From Welwitschia mirabilis (lineage: Eukaryota; Gnetophyta; Gnetopsida; Welwitschiales), in the NCBI GenBank assembly GCA_051453625.1, contig JBOZIK010000001.1:206490885-206554884 (forward strand): a DNA stretch of 64,000 nt. Direction: 5' to 3'. Below the pieces are notes generated by a model. That model did not search any database. It worked only from the letters and a program-made list of their open reading frames with translations, and was not told where the DNA came from. The translations under genes were made by a program, and so were the position numbers. This document shows positions 12,331 to 24,522 of this stretch, in pieces. Numbering within the stretch: the first letter of the stretch is position 1; each line of letters begins with the position of its first letter.

Positions 12331-13166
12331 ACTATAAAGGATCTTTGGATGGCCAAAAAACATGGTGATAATACTTGGAGCATTAGGATATCATGGATTT
12401 TTAAGCACCTCCATTGGGAGTAAACTTATTTCAAGGCTAGTTTGAAGAGTTCATTTCAGCTTCATCTTCTTTTCTTAATGTAATGTATTTATTAAATTAA
12501 TATAAGAATAATTTATTCATTCTTTGATTTTTAGTGTATACTTTCATGATACTTTTAATCCTTAGGTGAAACTATTTCTTATGTTCCTATTTAAGTAGTT
12601 GTTCATTCTTCAATTTCTAATGCATGTTAACATGGTACTTTTAACCCTTAAGTGAGACTACATCATCAAGATCTTTAGAATCAAGTGAATTCTCTAAAGT
12701 TAACTTTTTAGTTATAGTCATTATTATGTTATAGACCTTAAGTGTAGTTTTCCTTACTTTCTATGTTCATAAAGAGCTATGAAGGACCAAAGTAACTATT
12801 AAATCCACCAATACTCAAGTCGTGAATGAGATTATGTCATTACGCCTAAGCCATCGTGACTTAATAATTTTAATCTTATGTTTAAGAATTATATAAAATC
12901 ATCAGAGAAAATGTGGGTTGTTCGAAAAGCCAAGTTAGGCCTCTGAAGCATGTTCATTTTCATTCATTACTAACTAAAGTTTACTAAAATTCTCAAAAAT
13001 CAAGTTTATATTTTGTCTTGATTTTCATTGTAGGATTGAAACTATTATATCACTTTTGTTAAGTTCACCATAAATATCCCTATGGAGGAATCACCTTGGG
13101 TTCTTGTCTAGTTTATTTGATGCTAGCATTTTACTACAATAAATAACTTAATTTGATAATGATCAT
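12331..13166 (+). repeat. Family B LTR fragment (copy b5), opposite strand
   Basis: This is the reverse complement of roughly 13,430-14,240: the segment around 12,380-12,420 matches 14,108-14,165 read backwards, and 12,590-12,680 matches 13,850-13,950 read backwards. The copy starts near the TATA-like box and lacks U3, so it is truncated. With b4 it makes an inverted repeat whose arms are about 0.8 kb long. Confidence 0.75.
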
Positions 13167-13418
13167 AATGTGAATTTAAAAACCCATTACCCATCGTCAC
13201 CATGTCATTTGGGTGATGTTAAGTAGCAATAATCATTGCTACATTATCATTGGATGAAAAAGTATCAATAGTACAAAAAATCATTCCGTTACCACATTGT
13301 CACTGAGTGACATAAGTAGCAATAAAATTACATGCTAAGCAATGTAAGTAGTAATTGAATTAGTGACCCTTGCACATAAACTTTTAATAGAAACTTGATC
13401 AAAATAGTAATCTTTTGA
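13167..13418 (+). other. Spacer between inverted LTRs, possible leader
   Basis: About 250 bases follow the plus-strand LTR fragment and would be its leader. It contains diverged direct repeats of a block with TTACC, GTCAC and AAGTAGCAATAA (13,186-13,235 and 13,287-13,335). A primer site cannot be recognised with confidence. Confidence 0.4.
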
Positions 13419-14865
13419 TCTTTTTATTCACTCAAAATCTATTCATTATAGTATAAATGTAAACTTTGATAGAATAAACTAGGTAAGAAACTAGTATCAT
13501 TCTAATACAAAGATATTTATGGTAAAAATTAATAAAAGTAACATAATGATTTCAATCCTGTAATGAAATCAAAATAAGAAAAATAAACAATCTTCAAAGG
13601 TCTAGCTCAACTTATTCAGTAGCATACTTATACTTTAACAATATCATGTAATTCCTGAAACATAAGCTTAATTATCAAGTTATAACAGTTCAGGCGTGGT
13701 GGCATAATCTCATCATCACATGAGTATTAGTGAATTTAATAGTACTTTGGTCCTTCATAAACATTTATGAACATAGAAAGTAAGGACAACTGTACTTAAG
13801 ATCTATAATATGAAAGTGACTATAATTAATAAGTTAAATTTATTGAATTTACTTAGTAGCAATAGAACTTAATAATGTAGTTTTATCTAAGGATTAAAAG
13901 TATTATGTCAACATGCACTAGAAATTGAAAAATGAACAACTACTTTTATATTAAAATAAGAAATAGTTTCATCTAAGAATTAAAAGTACAATATTAACAT
14001 GTATTAGAAATTGTAGAATGGACAAATTATTTTTGTATTAAAACAAGAAATACATAACATCAAAAGAGGAAGATGAAGCTAGAATAAACTTTTTAAACTA
14101 GCCTTGGAATAACTCCACTCCTAAGGGAGGTGCTTAGAAAGCCATCTCATCCTGACCCTCCAAGTATTTCCACCACATTTGCCAATCAAAGAATTCTTTA
14201 CAACAAGGGATTAAGGACCTTTTATAGATGATAAAAGGCTTAGAAATCTTTGGCTTGTAGTGCTTAAAGGTAGTTACAATTATGGGGGTTACACTTTTAG
14301 GTAGTTGCATTAAGGGAGGTTACAAATGTTGTTATGTAGCTTTAAAGAGATTTCTTTATTTTCTTATAAAAAGTGATGATGACATGGCCTTTGGTAATGA
14401 TGTTATTACCATTAGATACTATCACCATGTGCCCTCCATGTTATCATACTTATTGTCACTATCATATATCACTATCACATGTTACTTTGTGCTTCTGTTA
14501 CATTTCGTCAAAGTTGATGATTATTTCTGATTTAATTTTTGACTAATTCCATAAGTAGAATGTGATGCCTTTCCCATAAAAATATCAAAATCTTAATTTT
14601 AATCAATTCTTCTCTAAAAGATAGATAGTTCTATTGATTTAAATAGTGGCATCAGCATTTTTTGATGGATTTCCTCCATTTTGCAGAATGTTTTTGAAAA
14701 GGAAGAAATTAACTTGAAATTATTATGAAAAATTCATAATTTCATAAATCATGTTAAAAATGGCAGAAGACATAATTTTATGATAAAATGACTATTTTAA
14801 TATCCTTTCCTAAGCTAATTTAATGAAATGTACTTGCTTTAAATGTCAATTTTTGTATGTAAACA
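13419..14865 (-). repeat. Family B LTR (copy b4)
   Basis: The 3' LTR of the 14,866-22,458 internal region: a purine-rich tract lies at its right end and no primer site lies at its left end. On the minus strand it begins TGTTTACATAC. A TATA-like TATAAAAGG occurs on the minus strand near 14,219-14,228 and is matched in b2 near 23,318. The left boundary is approximate. Confidence 0.75.
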
Positions 14866-14878
14866 CACCCCATCACTA
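14866..14878 (-). other. Polypurine tract
   Basis: The minus strand reads TAGTGATGGGGTG directly before TGTTTAC, in the position expected for plus-strand priming. Confidence 0.6.
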
Positions 14879-15719
14879 GACTTTTACTAGACTCTTAGAA
14901 ACAAAAGTTGATTAAAAAATGATAAACATGGAAAAATTGTCCAAGGAAAATATTCAAGTACAGGAATGATCTAACTTTTGAAAAACATTTGATCAAAAAA
15001 TAAGGCATCAAATTTTAAAAAATTCTGTGAAAAATATATGCCATACCTCTTAACCAAAATTGAACTTTATCCTCAAATTTTAAAAAATAGAAAATTTTAA
15101 TACAATTCTTTCCAAAACAAGTTAAAGTTTTTGAAAACAATTTTTTTTGATTACATGGTTTTTTTATACTACAAGCTAGAAAATCACTTTGATGTAAACA
15201 CTTAGAAAACACTACAAACACTTATAAACTAGCATGAAAAACATTTTAATACAACACACTTGAAAATACTATAATGCAATACACTTAAAAGCATATAATA
15301 AAAATGAAATTTTTTAACCAAAAGATCTTTCATAAGAGACTAAACATTCTAATTCTCATCTACTTTCTTTTTATTTTGTGATATGTCTTTTTGATGCTCA
15401 GTAATTTTCTTTATTTTTTCTCATAACTTACTAATCCAAATCTTATGCTTTTATGATGCCTACTTCAAAAATGTTTTATTAGATGAAAAAAAAGAAGGAG
15501 GATGGAAAGATTGTCCAATAAGTTCCTTGCCTTTATAGCAAGTTGTTGGAGGTACATATGAAGTTACATGAGGAGGAATAACATGAATGGAAGATGAATC
15601 ATAGTGAATTTCTTTCTTTTGCTATTGTTGTTACTCTTCTCATTGTTCTTAATACTACCTAGGATCCAGTTAATATTTTAATACTTTAAGACTGAGGTAA
15701 TCTTATGGAATGTTATTGT

Positions 15720-16330
15720 TTATAAATAGGCTCTCTTCCAACCTTCATAATCTAATGTTTGGTAAATGGTATTGTGAATGATGTATAAAGTAAGGCAAGG
15801 TAAAGGAAGGTTACTTTTGTATCCTACATGATTTATAATGGTTTTAAATAAAAACTTAGCTATGTTAAGGGGCTTATTTTCTTAGATTATTCTAATAAGA
15901 TCCAAATGGCTATTATAAGCATCCATGACATGTGGCATAAGTAAAAAATTACGAATGATAAATCTAAATAAAGCAAGCTATTTGTATATAAAAATTTACA
16001 GGGTAGAGTACCTTCTCAGTTAGGAGCACACTCTACCTTCAAGGCATGATAATAGTATTCTAAAGTTTTTACTAAAGCAAATGGGAGATGATCTGAGTAT
16101 TCTACCTCTAATACTATTTGAAAATCAACTAAAGGTATAAAAAATTAAGTGTTTTAAATACATGAATGGATTAATCCTTCATCATCGAGTGTGGAATTCT
16201 TGTAAAATTTAAGTACTTTATTGGGATAGTCGAATGCATTAGGTTCCTTCACCGAATAATTCCAATCTCTAGTTTCAATTCTGATAATGTAGAATGAAGT
16301 AAACATATCTAAAAAGGATCCAAGAATTTC
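15720..16330 (-). pseudogene. Athila-type second ORF (env-like / plant transposon protein domain) remnant
   Basis: Minus-strand translation gives a mostly open frame starting near 16,330 with FYKNSTLDDEGLIHS and later LPFALVKTLEYYYHALKVE; after a frame change it continues with YNSHLDLIRIILENKPLN. Athila-group elements carry, after integrase, an ORF with the pattern FYANM-x-G-x-V-x-G followed by RSSLDLWxIYxILxGxxVN; the resemblance is to that protein, whose role (env-like or otherwise) is not settled. Stops and one frameshift break it. It lies 0.9 kb from the polypurine tract, the expected place. The same domain occurs at 41,450-42,650. Confidence 0.55.
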
Positions 16331-17499
16331 TTCTTTAATGAAGGTACCTTATCTTCCATTCATATTTCTAGAAAATAGATAAAGAAAGAGGAAGAGCAGA
16401 AGGGAAAAAGATAATGTGAGTGATAGGTTAAGTTCCAAAAAAAAAGCACACTTAATTAAGGAGAGATTCAAGAAGCAATTCATGAAAGAGATACAAAAGA
16501 AGTAAAAACCATGAAACATATGTCATACCCTGATTATGAAAAGAAATAAAAAACACAAGAGAAAACTATAAGAAGATATAGCACAAGAGATTTTCATAGC
16601 TCTCCTTCTATAAAATTCACATTTCTAATCCAATTTAAAATGATCATCAAATCTACTATTAGAGGATAGTCTGCAGTATCTTCAGCAAGGGGAGGAACAT
16701 TAGCAAAAGACTTTGTGCATGACATGAACATTATATCAGATATGATTGAGTCACTAAGAAGGCACTGTAAAGTGCATTAAGGCCATTTATTTAATTTCAT
16801 AAATAATTCTTAAAATATTAATAAGAATAAAGGTTATTCAAGTAACTATGAAGAATCCTTGTGATCAGCTAGGTTAATATATGTCTCCATAATTATATGT
16901 AATTATCCATCTTAGTAAGTGTCACATCTAGGACATGTTGCCTACAGAAAATATCATGCAATCCATCCATAGTTCTTTGTGACTATATTCTTCATTCTCT
17001 TTGGTCAGGAAGATAATTTTGTCTATCAAGTTGCCTCTTTAAAGCATCTTCTTATTTACTTAATTGATGAGATGGAGAAAGTTTTAATGCTTCCTGTGTA
17101 AGAGTTCATCTGCCATTATAGTAGCATTACCTATAAGTATTATTTGTTGAGTCTCTAACTCCATAATCCTTATGATTTTATCATCTAATTCCTACGTAAC
17201 AAAATTTGAAGGACAAATGCCTTCTAAAATCTTTGAAATTCTCTTAGTCTATTCATTTTAACTGGCGATTTGTCCAATTCCTTTTTGTGTAACTAAGTAT
17301 TACTATTTATTAGTGGGAAGATACTTATGACAATTATTATGCTTTGAAAGGCTTGTGCTTTTAGAATATCAATTTGTTTCATGTACTAGAATAGAATATT
17401 CCTCATAGGCAATATGATCATCTTAGAAGTCAGTATTCTTGAGTAAGTAAGAATGTGGGCTTGTTATCGAGCATATCCTATTTTTCAACAATGCCACTT

Positions 17500-18470
17500 C
17501 CCCTATTTTTACAGGTAGCTTTTTGCTAATCGGATCTTCTGAAGCAGAAGGATCCTAATGACGTATTGTAGGTATATTGAGGATACTATCCACTACAGAA
17601 CTGCAACTTACTTTTGAACTATTGACATTACCATGCTTCTTCCTTAACCCACCACTTAAGCTTTTCATCATAGTAAAATTTGTTTTTCTCTCTAATTTTA
17701 ACCTCATTATGGTGAGATTTGGATACAAAACCCACTGCTTTCTAGACAAGCTAAAAGTCAAACTAGACAAAAAGGCCTTTAGGTGGTGATGATTCTTATT
17801 TTGAATCTGTCGAGCTCTGTTTTTAATCCTCTTGATTGTGAGCAATGACTAGAGCTGAAATGCTTCTGTTCTGCAAAAGGATTCTGTCACTTTAACTTGC
17901 TAATTCTGTCAATGGTTCCACCGAGCCTACTAGATGAAATTTATCCATTACTAACAAAATTTAATTGGTTTGTGGGTGGTTAAGGATGATCAAAAGGAAA
18001 AGCCTTAGACTGGCCTTAATATCTTCCTTTTCATCATTAAGCTGAATGATTTCAACTCGATTATTATAGGTTTTCATGAGAGAGGAAATTCCAAGCCTGT
18101 ACTTCTTGTCCCTGTGAATACTTCAATTCATTGCATAGATATGCCATTCCACTTCATCCTTATATATTTTAGACTGCTTTTCCACCTGTTCTTCTGTAAT
18201 AGTTCCTCCTCCCCCTACCTCAGGGTTCACCTCTATTACAATCTGCTCTTCACTGCCCTCTATCTATCTACTTAACTCCAATTAAATCCCTCTTGTCAAT
18301 GTAGATTCATTCTCCCCACTCTGTGAAATAGTATTAAAGAAGGGATGTACAAGGCAGTACAAGAAGATGAGCCATGTCTTCAGATCTTCTAACAATCAGC
18401 ATCCAAGAGGTTCTCCTATAGATTCAGGACAGGTAGTCCGAAGCGGATTGATGTCAAATCACTTACCCTT
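17500..18470 (-). pseudogene. GC-richer coding-like segment, unknown
   Basis: This segment is visibly richer in G and C than its surroundings and has no counterpart in family B internal region 2. Minus-strand frames include EEQIVIEVNPEVGGGGTITE followed by a charged stretch with YKDEVEWHIYAMN, and a 96-residue frame at 17,555-17,845 with basic residues. Stops and frame changes interrupt it. It sits just before the Athila-type second ORF in element order, so it may be that ORF's N-terminal part or a captured host fragment. I do not recognise the protein. Confidence 0.35.
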
Positions 18471-18959
18471 TTTTAGGTCACATGACTCATAAACCTAATG
18501 AAGTCATAAAGAAGGGCATGCTATAAGAGATGTAAAAATCACACTTTTAAGTTAAATACAAAATAAAAAAATTACAAGAACCTTTAGTGAGATTTCAATG
18601 GGAATAATAGAGTAATTTTTCCTTTTGAGAAAATATAAGGGTATGGAAGACTTTCTTGAACTTTCAACATGAGAACCTCTATCCACTATCATCCACAGAA
18701 AATTTGAAAATATTGTTTGAGAGTGCAAGATGATATGGAACTTTGATGTTCATTAAATAAACAAGAAACATATGAGAAAATACAAACGTGAATGATATTA
18801 CTCAAAAAGATCTATTACAAGGTAAACGAGAGCATGAGATATAATCATTCTAGGTTTTTATTTCTAGAGGTTTTGTTTGCTTTGTTATTTGATATGATGG
18901 TTGTCATGATGGCCTTTGGGAATATACTTAATGACATGCCAAAATTTCACTAAACATGA

Positions 18960-19330
18960 AATATTTTCTAAAAATGAAATGATTTTAAAAATGCCATCCT
19001 ATAGTCATTAGTAAGAAAAACATCCTTAGGTATTAATGCATTGGTTGCACTTTGAGAAGTAATACCATAAGTGGGTTTTTCAAAGGAATGCAAAGTAAAA
19101 AGTTCAACATAATTATGGTTGTAAGGCTTAAAACACCGATTATTTAAAAAGGAAGTATGATTGACACCATTCTAAAGCAATGACTCTAAACATGATTGTA
19201 AGAACTTTAAAAGAGCATGAGGAGTGCAAATAGAAGAATCTAAACATTTAAACTTAGTTGTGGTTCATCTTAGTTCACTTCTATGCTTTTCCCATAAGTT
19301 TTTAAAATGTGATTTCAAAGCATTGAAATC
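18960..19330 (-). pseudogene. Unassigned coding-like frame
   Basis: On the minus strand a frame stays almost open for about 120 residues with only two stops. It includes DFNALKSHFKNLWEKHRSEL and later FEKPTYGITSQSATNALIPK. The composition is mixed and polar, unlike the chance AT-rich frames elsewhere. It lies between gag and the GC-richer segment, where pol would be expected, but I see no protease, RT or integrase signature. I do not recognise it. Confidence 0.35.
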
Positions 19331-20699
19331 ATCATAAAAGGATAAAATGTTTGATTTAATAAGAAAATAATTAATATAATAAAGTTCGTAAACAAACTTG
19401 GCATTGTTATTCTTCTATGATAATTCCACAGTATTGAAAATATATATATCCATTATCATATTGTTAAACAAAATTTTCATGAAATTATTTCTACAATTAA
19501 TAAGATCATTTAACATTACTAGAAAAGATCAATCTAAAATAACTAAAACTAGATTATACCATGTTGTATTTGTTTCTAACACACTGAAACCTACCAAAAA
19601 GTAGTAATTCTCTTTTTTAATAATTACATCTTCAATAATTCCTAATGATGATTTTAATGAGTTATCTACTAACTAAAATTACGTTTTTGTCTTTTTAACA
19701 TTATTAAGGCCAATTTTTTTGTAGATCAAGTAGGGTAAAAGTTCATGCTTGCTTCTAGATATATAAAAAATCTTGTTTAAGGTGTTTGTCTCTAATTGTG
19801 ATAGAGATTGTGGGGTAACTAGGATATTTGTACTTGGGGGAAATTTGATATTGTATAACTACACTTGTTTACTAGTCTAAAAATGCCTTTTCCTTAACAT
19901 GAATCTTCCTCTTAATCATATACATATGTTCTAGGAATTTAGCATCAGAGTAAATTTATTTAATAATATCTAGAAGTGGCATGTTGATTTTGACTTCTTT
20001 GAAAATGTCTAAGGCTTTTAATTATTTATTTTTCAATTTTTTCCTTCTTAAGTTGTTGTAAGAAGAGTAGATGTTCTCAATAAATGGGTAAAGACTCTTC
20101 TAAAGTTTTATCCTTCTCATTCTTTTCTAAGGAAATTGATTCTTACTTTAGTTATGTTTTACTCAAATTATTTATTCAACTGTTTGCCGCTTTTAAAATG
20201 AATGGACCTAGTTTCTTCAATTTAAAAAGACTCTAATCCTTCTATAAATCTAACTTGTTTTTGATTTGGATATGAACTCATGGGAAGTTTATTAGGTTAT
20301 CTTTGATTTAGAGAAGAGAGAATTTGGGTTTGAAGATGTTGGACATTTTATTCAATATTGTTCAAGGAGAAGGAATATTGATTAAGGATTTGTTCATAAT
20401 TATAGTTAGTTTGGACTTGGATTTCTACAAATTTTCTTAATGATTCTTATAATGAAGTAGATGAAAAGTGTTATTATTGAGTTGTTGAAGATGAATAAGT
20501 GTTTCTTAGTTGACTAAAATGATTTTAATCATGGGAATTTCTTTTTTTTTTTTTAAGAGAAATTGGGATGGTTCATCCACTTGAAGTTCTAAGTATTCAA
20601 ACATTAATTATTTTTGCTACTCTGCCAGTGGTGTCCTATGGCATGAGCTATTCATTTAAGATATTTTAAAAGATGGATATAAAGGGACACTAAGTTCTT

Positions 20700-21070
20700 T
20701 CATAAGAATCTAGATGGTAGATGAGGTATTTGGGCGTAAAAATCAATGGTTTGGATGAGGTGGAAAGATATTATACTCTTCTTAATAGCTCATCTCTTTG
20801 GTTATTAATGTCAAAGTTGTCAAGCACTCTAAGAATACTATTGGATCTAATGAATGGCTTGGATCTAAAAGGTTCAATTAGTTTCTTTCAGTTCCTAGAG
20901 CTTTTAGTTACAGTTTCAAAGTAATCCTAAACTTCATCTAATGGAAGAATCAGGAAGCTACCTCTACTCATCATCTCAGTTAATTACCTATTTTTGGCTG
21001 ATAATCCATCATAGTAAAAACTAATTTGTTTACTTGGCTTAAAATGATATTAGGGACATTTCTAAAATAA
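20700..21070 (-). pseudogene. Family B gag remnant
   Basis: Minus-strand translation near 21,020-20,890 gives FYYDGLSAKNR, then MMSRGSFLILPLDEV and DYFETVTKSSRN. This follows the plant Ty3/gypsy gag pattern FYxGLxxxxR, M-x(2)-GxFL-x-P-x-EAWDYFE. Gag forms the virus-like particle that packages element RNA in the cytoplasm. The frame has stops (for example after NR and V) and no CCHC knuckle was found. It is 1.4 kb after the primer site, as expected for gag. Confidence 0.6.
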
Positions 21071-22458
21071 GTTCTTAAAGCTCTCTAAGGCTTATGAGAA
21101 AGTTTTATGATCCTTCTATTAATAGTTCATAATCTTTCACCTTAAAGTATTGGTTCTATGGTTTAAAATGGGTTTTAACATGAATACTTTATTTAAATTA
21201 TAAAATAGGTTCTAATGGATAGGGATTTAAGGGTATAGAGCCAAGATTTAGCTTTTTTATTAAGGTAAAATAGGAAAAGGTTGAGTGCAATGGTGTCATA
21301 GGTATTAGGGTATTAAGGTATGAGAGATAGCACATATATAAATTATTTAAGGCAAAGTAAGGATCTTTAAATTATAAGCCAGGGAAATAGGGTAATAACT
21401 AAATTATGGAAGGATTTAAATATGATATATTTGCTATCAGTGATTAGGTTATCCATGAAGGAGTCCCTAAGAATTACAATTGTAAATAATCACATACAGT
21501 TTGCTTAGAGGAGTTGTTAGTTTGGTTCTACGATGAGTTCTAACCAATGTTTTAAACTATTTTCTAACTAAGGTAGTAGGCATGTGGGTTATCTAATAAT
21601 CTTAATTTAAACAAGGTATATTATTGAAGAGGCGTTAAAAATCATATTAGACATTTGGATTTGGTTGCTAGGAAATGAAAGCTTATTCTCTTTTGAGATT
21701 GTTATGAGGTTGATTTCTAGACAGCATTCTCTGTTCTTCATTACTTTTGGTGCTAGGGTCCATATGTTTATTGGAAGGGATTATAATTGAGAAACTTAGT
21801 TCATCTAAGATTATGGATCATAGAGAGTGTTATTAAAATTTAAAAAGTTCTTTTACAGAAAGACCAATGGCATCAGTTTATTTTCGAGTTACAATTTCAA
21901 AAAAGAAAAGTCAGAGGTTCATAGGGTTCATGTGAAATGTTTGGTACTAGAAAACAAAAATGATAGAAAAGTTGAAACAAAAACTAAGAAAATAAATCCT
22001 AAATAATTTTTCATTTTAAAAATTTTATATGAAATTACAGAAATGAAATAGAAATAAAAACTAATTATTAAAACTAAATTTGTTGAGAACAAAAAGAACA
22101 CAAACAAAATTTGAGTTCTAATATAGTTTTTTCCATGCATTTCTTATTGTGACTTGTAGAAAAGTTATTAAACCTACAACACAAAATGTATGATAATCTA
22201 AATGTTGTTCAAGTTAGACCAAAAGAACTAAATAAAACTCTAAACTAGACCAGTTTAAGTATTACCGAAAATGGACTAGTACCCACCCTCAAAAGAAAAG
22301 AAAATGAAATAAACATTCAAGTTAAAAGAAAAAGGAAAGGACCAGTTCAGGTTTTATTGTAAATGAACCAATACCATCCACTAAAGAACTAAAGACTAAA
22401 CTAAAATAATTGCAAAAAAAAAAAGTTATGCTTCTTTTCAAAAATCTGTCATGCCAAT

Positions 22459-22478
22459 ATCCCTAGCAAAGGTGCCAA
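22459..22478 (-). other. Primer binding site, tRNA-Asp type
   Basis: The minus strand reads TTGGCACCTTTGCTAGGGAT, close to the tRNA-Asp complement TGGCGCCGTTGCCGGGGA. It abuts LTR b2. Confidence 0.85.
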
Positions 22479-22480
22479 AA

Positions 22481-24029
22481 TTTATTCATATAAAATCTAT
22501 TCATTGTAGTATAAAGGCAAATGTTAATAAAACCTAGGTGAGTATTCATTATCATTTTTTATAGGAATAATTAATATACATATTACTAGAAGTCATACAA
22601 CTATTTCAAACTTATTATGGGAATTAAAACAAGTGAAAATAAAGAGTTTAAGATTTAAGATGTAATTTGGTTAGTGACATAGGGGAACAAATGAGCTTCA
22701 AAGATATAACTAAACTTTTTCAATAGCACATCTTAACTTCCATTGATATCTTGTACTTCCTAGAACATAATCTTAAATTCTCAAGTCATGATAGCTTAGG
22801 CATAATCACATAATCTCATTTACCACATGAGTATTGATGAATTCAAAAGTTACTTTAGTCCTTTATGACACTTCGTAAACATAAAAAGTAAGATAACTAT
22901 ACATAAGATTTATAATATGATAATAACTATAACTAATAAGTTAACTTTTGATAATTCACTCAATCTCAAAAATCCTTAATAATGTAGTCTCATGTAAGGA
23001 TTAAAAGTACCTATTACATGCACTAAAAATTAAAGAAATAATAATTCCTTTTTATTTTAACACAAGGAATAGTCTCACATAAGGTTTAAAGGTATTAATT
23101 ATGTGCACTAAAAATAGAAGAATGAATAAGTATCCTTGAATTAAATTAGGAAAATACATTACACCAAATAAAAAAGATGAAGCTAATACAAACTTCTTGA
23201 ACTAGCCTTAGAACATGCTCATTCCTAAGGGAGGTTCTTAAAAAGCCATATCAACCTAACACTCCAAGTATTTCCATTACATTTATCCAACTAAATATCC
23301 TTTAAAATGAGGGCTCAAGGACCTTTTATAGGTAAGGGAAGAACTAGGAACCTTTGTCTTGTAGTGATTAGTAATAGTTACAAAAAGGGAAGTTACACTT
23401 TGAGTAGTTACATTTTAGGAGGTCACAATTTTCATCATGTAATATTGGGTAAGATATTTATTTTCTTGGGGAAAAGGTCATGATGTAGCCTTTGGATGAT
23501 GATGCTACTACCACCAAATGCTATTACCATGTCTCTTCCACATTATCATACTCTTCACTATTACATGTAGACATGATGCGACCTTTGAATGATGATGCAC
23601 TTTCTTTAAGCATTGTACTTTGGACTATTACATGTTACTATAATGTTTTACTTTTTACATCTATCACATCTCATTGAAGTTGATGCTCATTTTTATTTAA
23701 TGTCTAACTAAGCCCATAAGTGGAATGTAATGCATTTTAATTAAAATTTTAAAATATGGCTTTTAACATATTCTACTTCAAAAGTCCAACATTGATAGTG
23801 ACCTGGTAGCAGAATTTATGTTTTCTCTTAGATATTCTTTAGTTTTTAACATGTATTTTAAAATGTAGCAATTAACCTGAAATTGTCATGGAAAAGTTCA
23901 TAATTTTATAAGATAGGTATAAAATGGTTGAATGCATAATTTTATGATAAAATACATATTTCAATTTCTTTTCCTATGCTGAATGAATCAAATATACTTA
24001 ACCTAAATGTTAGTTTTTACATGTAAACA
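22481..24029 (-). repeat. Family B LTR (copy b2), shared by two internal regions
   Basis: A primer site lies at its left end. At its right end the sequence matches the 3' internal end next to LTR b4: 24,063-24,180 aligns with 14,890-15,000. On the minus strand it is therefore the 3' LTR of internal region 2 and the 5' LTR of internal region 1. On the minus strand it starts TGTTTACATGTAAAAACTAA. Length is about 1.55 kb. A TATA-like TATAAAAGG lies near 23,318-23,327. Confidence 0.75.
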
Positions 24030-24062
24030 CACTTATTAAATAGAGGTTTATTAATATCTTAA

Positions 24063-24522
24063 AAACAAGTTGATTAAAAAATTAATTAACATAAAAAAAT
24101 TCTCTAAGGAAAACATTCAAGTATGAAAATGGTATAACTTTTGAAAAATTTTTGATCAAGTTTTTTAAAATTATTCATAAAAAAATTTGTAAAAAAATGA
24201 ATGCCATATCCCCTAATCAAAACTAAACTCTGTTCTTAAAGTTTAAAAAGATAGAACATTTTATACAAACTTTAAGAACATTCTAAATGAAAGAAACAAG
24301 TTGATTAAAAAATTAATTAACATGAAAAAATTCTCTAAGGAAAACATTCAAGTATGAAAATGGTATAACTTTTGAAAAATTTTGATCAATTTTTTTAAAA
24401 TTATGCATCAAAAATTTGTAAAAAAATGAATGCCATATCCCCTAATGAAAACTAAACTCTTTTCTTAAAGTTTAAAAAGATATAACATTTTATAAAAACT
24501 TTAAGAACATTCTAAATGAAAG
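24063..24522 (-). repeat. Tandem duplication, 231-bp unit, two copies
   Basis: The block from 24,063 to 24,293 is repeated directly at 24,294-24,522 with only a few differences, while the related block near 14,890 is far more diverged. The duplication is thus younger than the element. Confidence 0.9.

Larger units (their letters stand above)
14879..22458 (-). mobile_element. Family B internal region 1
   Basis: A 7.6-kb internal region runs from the primer site at 22,459 down to the polypurine tract at 14,866. In minus-strand order it holds a leader, a gag remnant (about 21,070-20,700), an unassigned frame (19,330-18,960), a GC-richer segment (18,470-17,500), a possible coiled-coil stretch (17,300-17,040) and an Athila-type second ORF (16,330-15,720). 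I searched by eye for FxDD, DSG, DAS and integrase motifs and found none, so it may be non-autonomous. Confidence 0.65.

Noticed and set aside
14282-14530. 82-residue plus-strand frame
   Set aside because: Lies wholly within LTR b4 and repeats with the LTR; not a gene.
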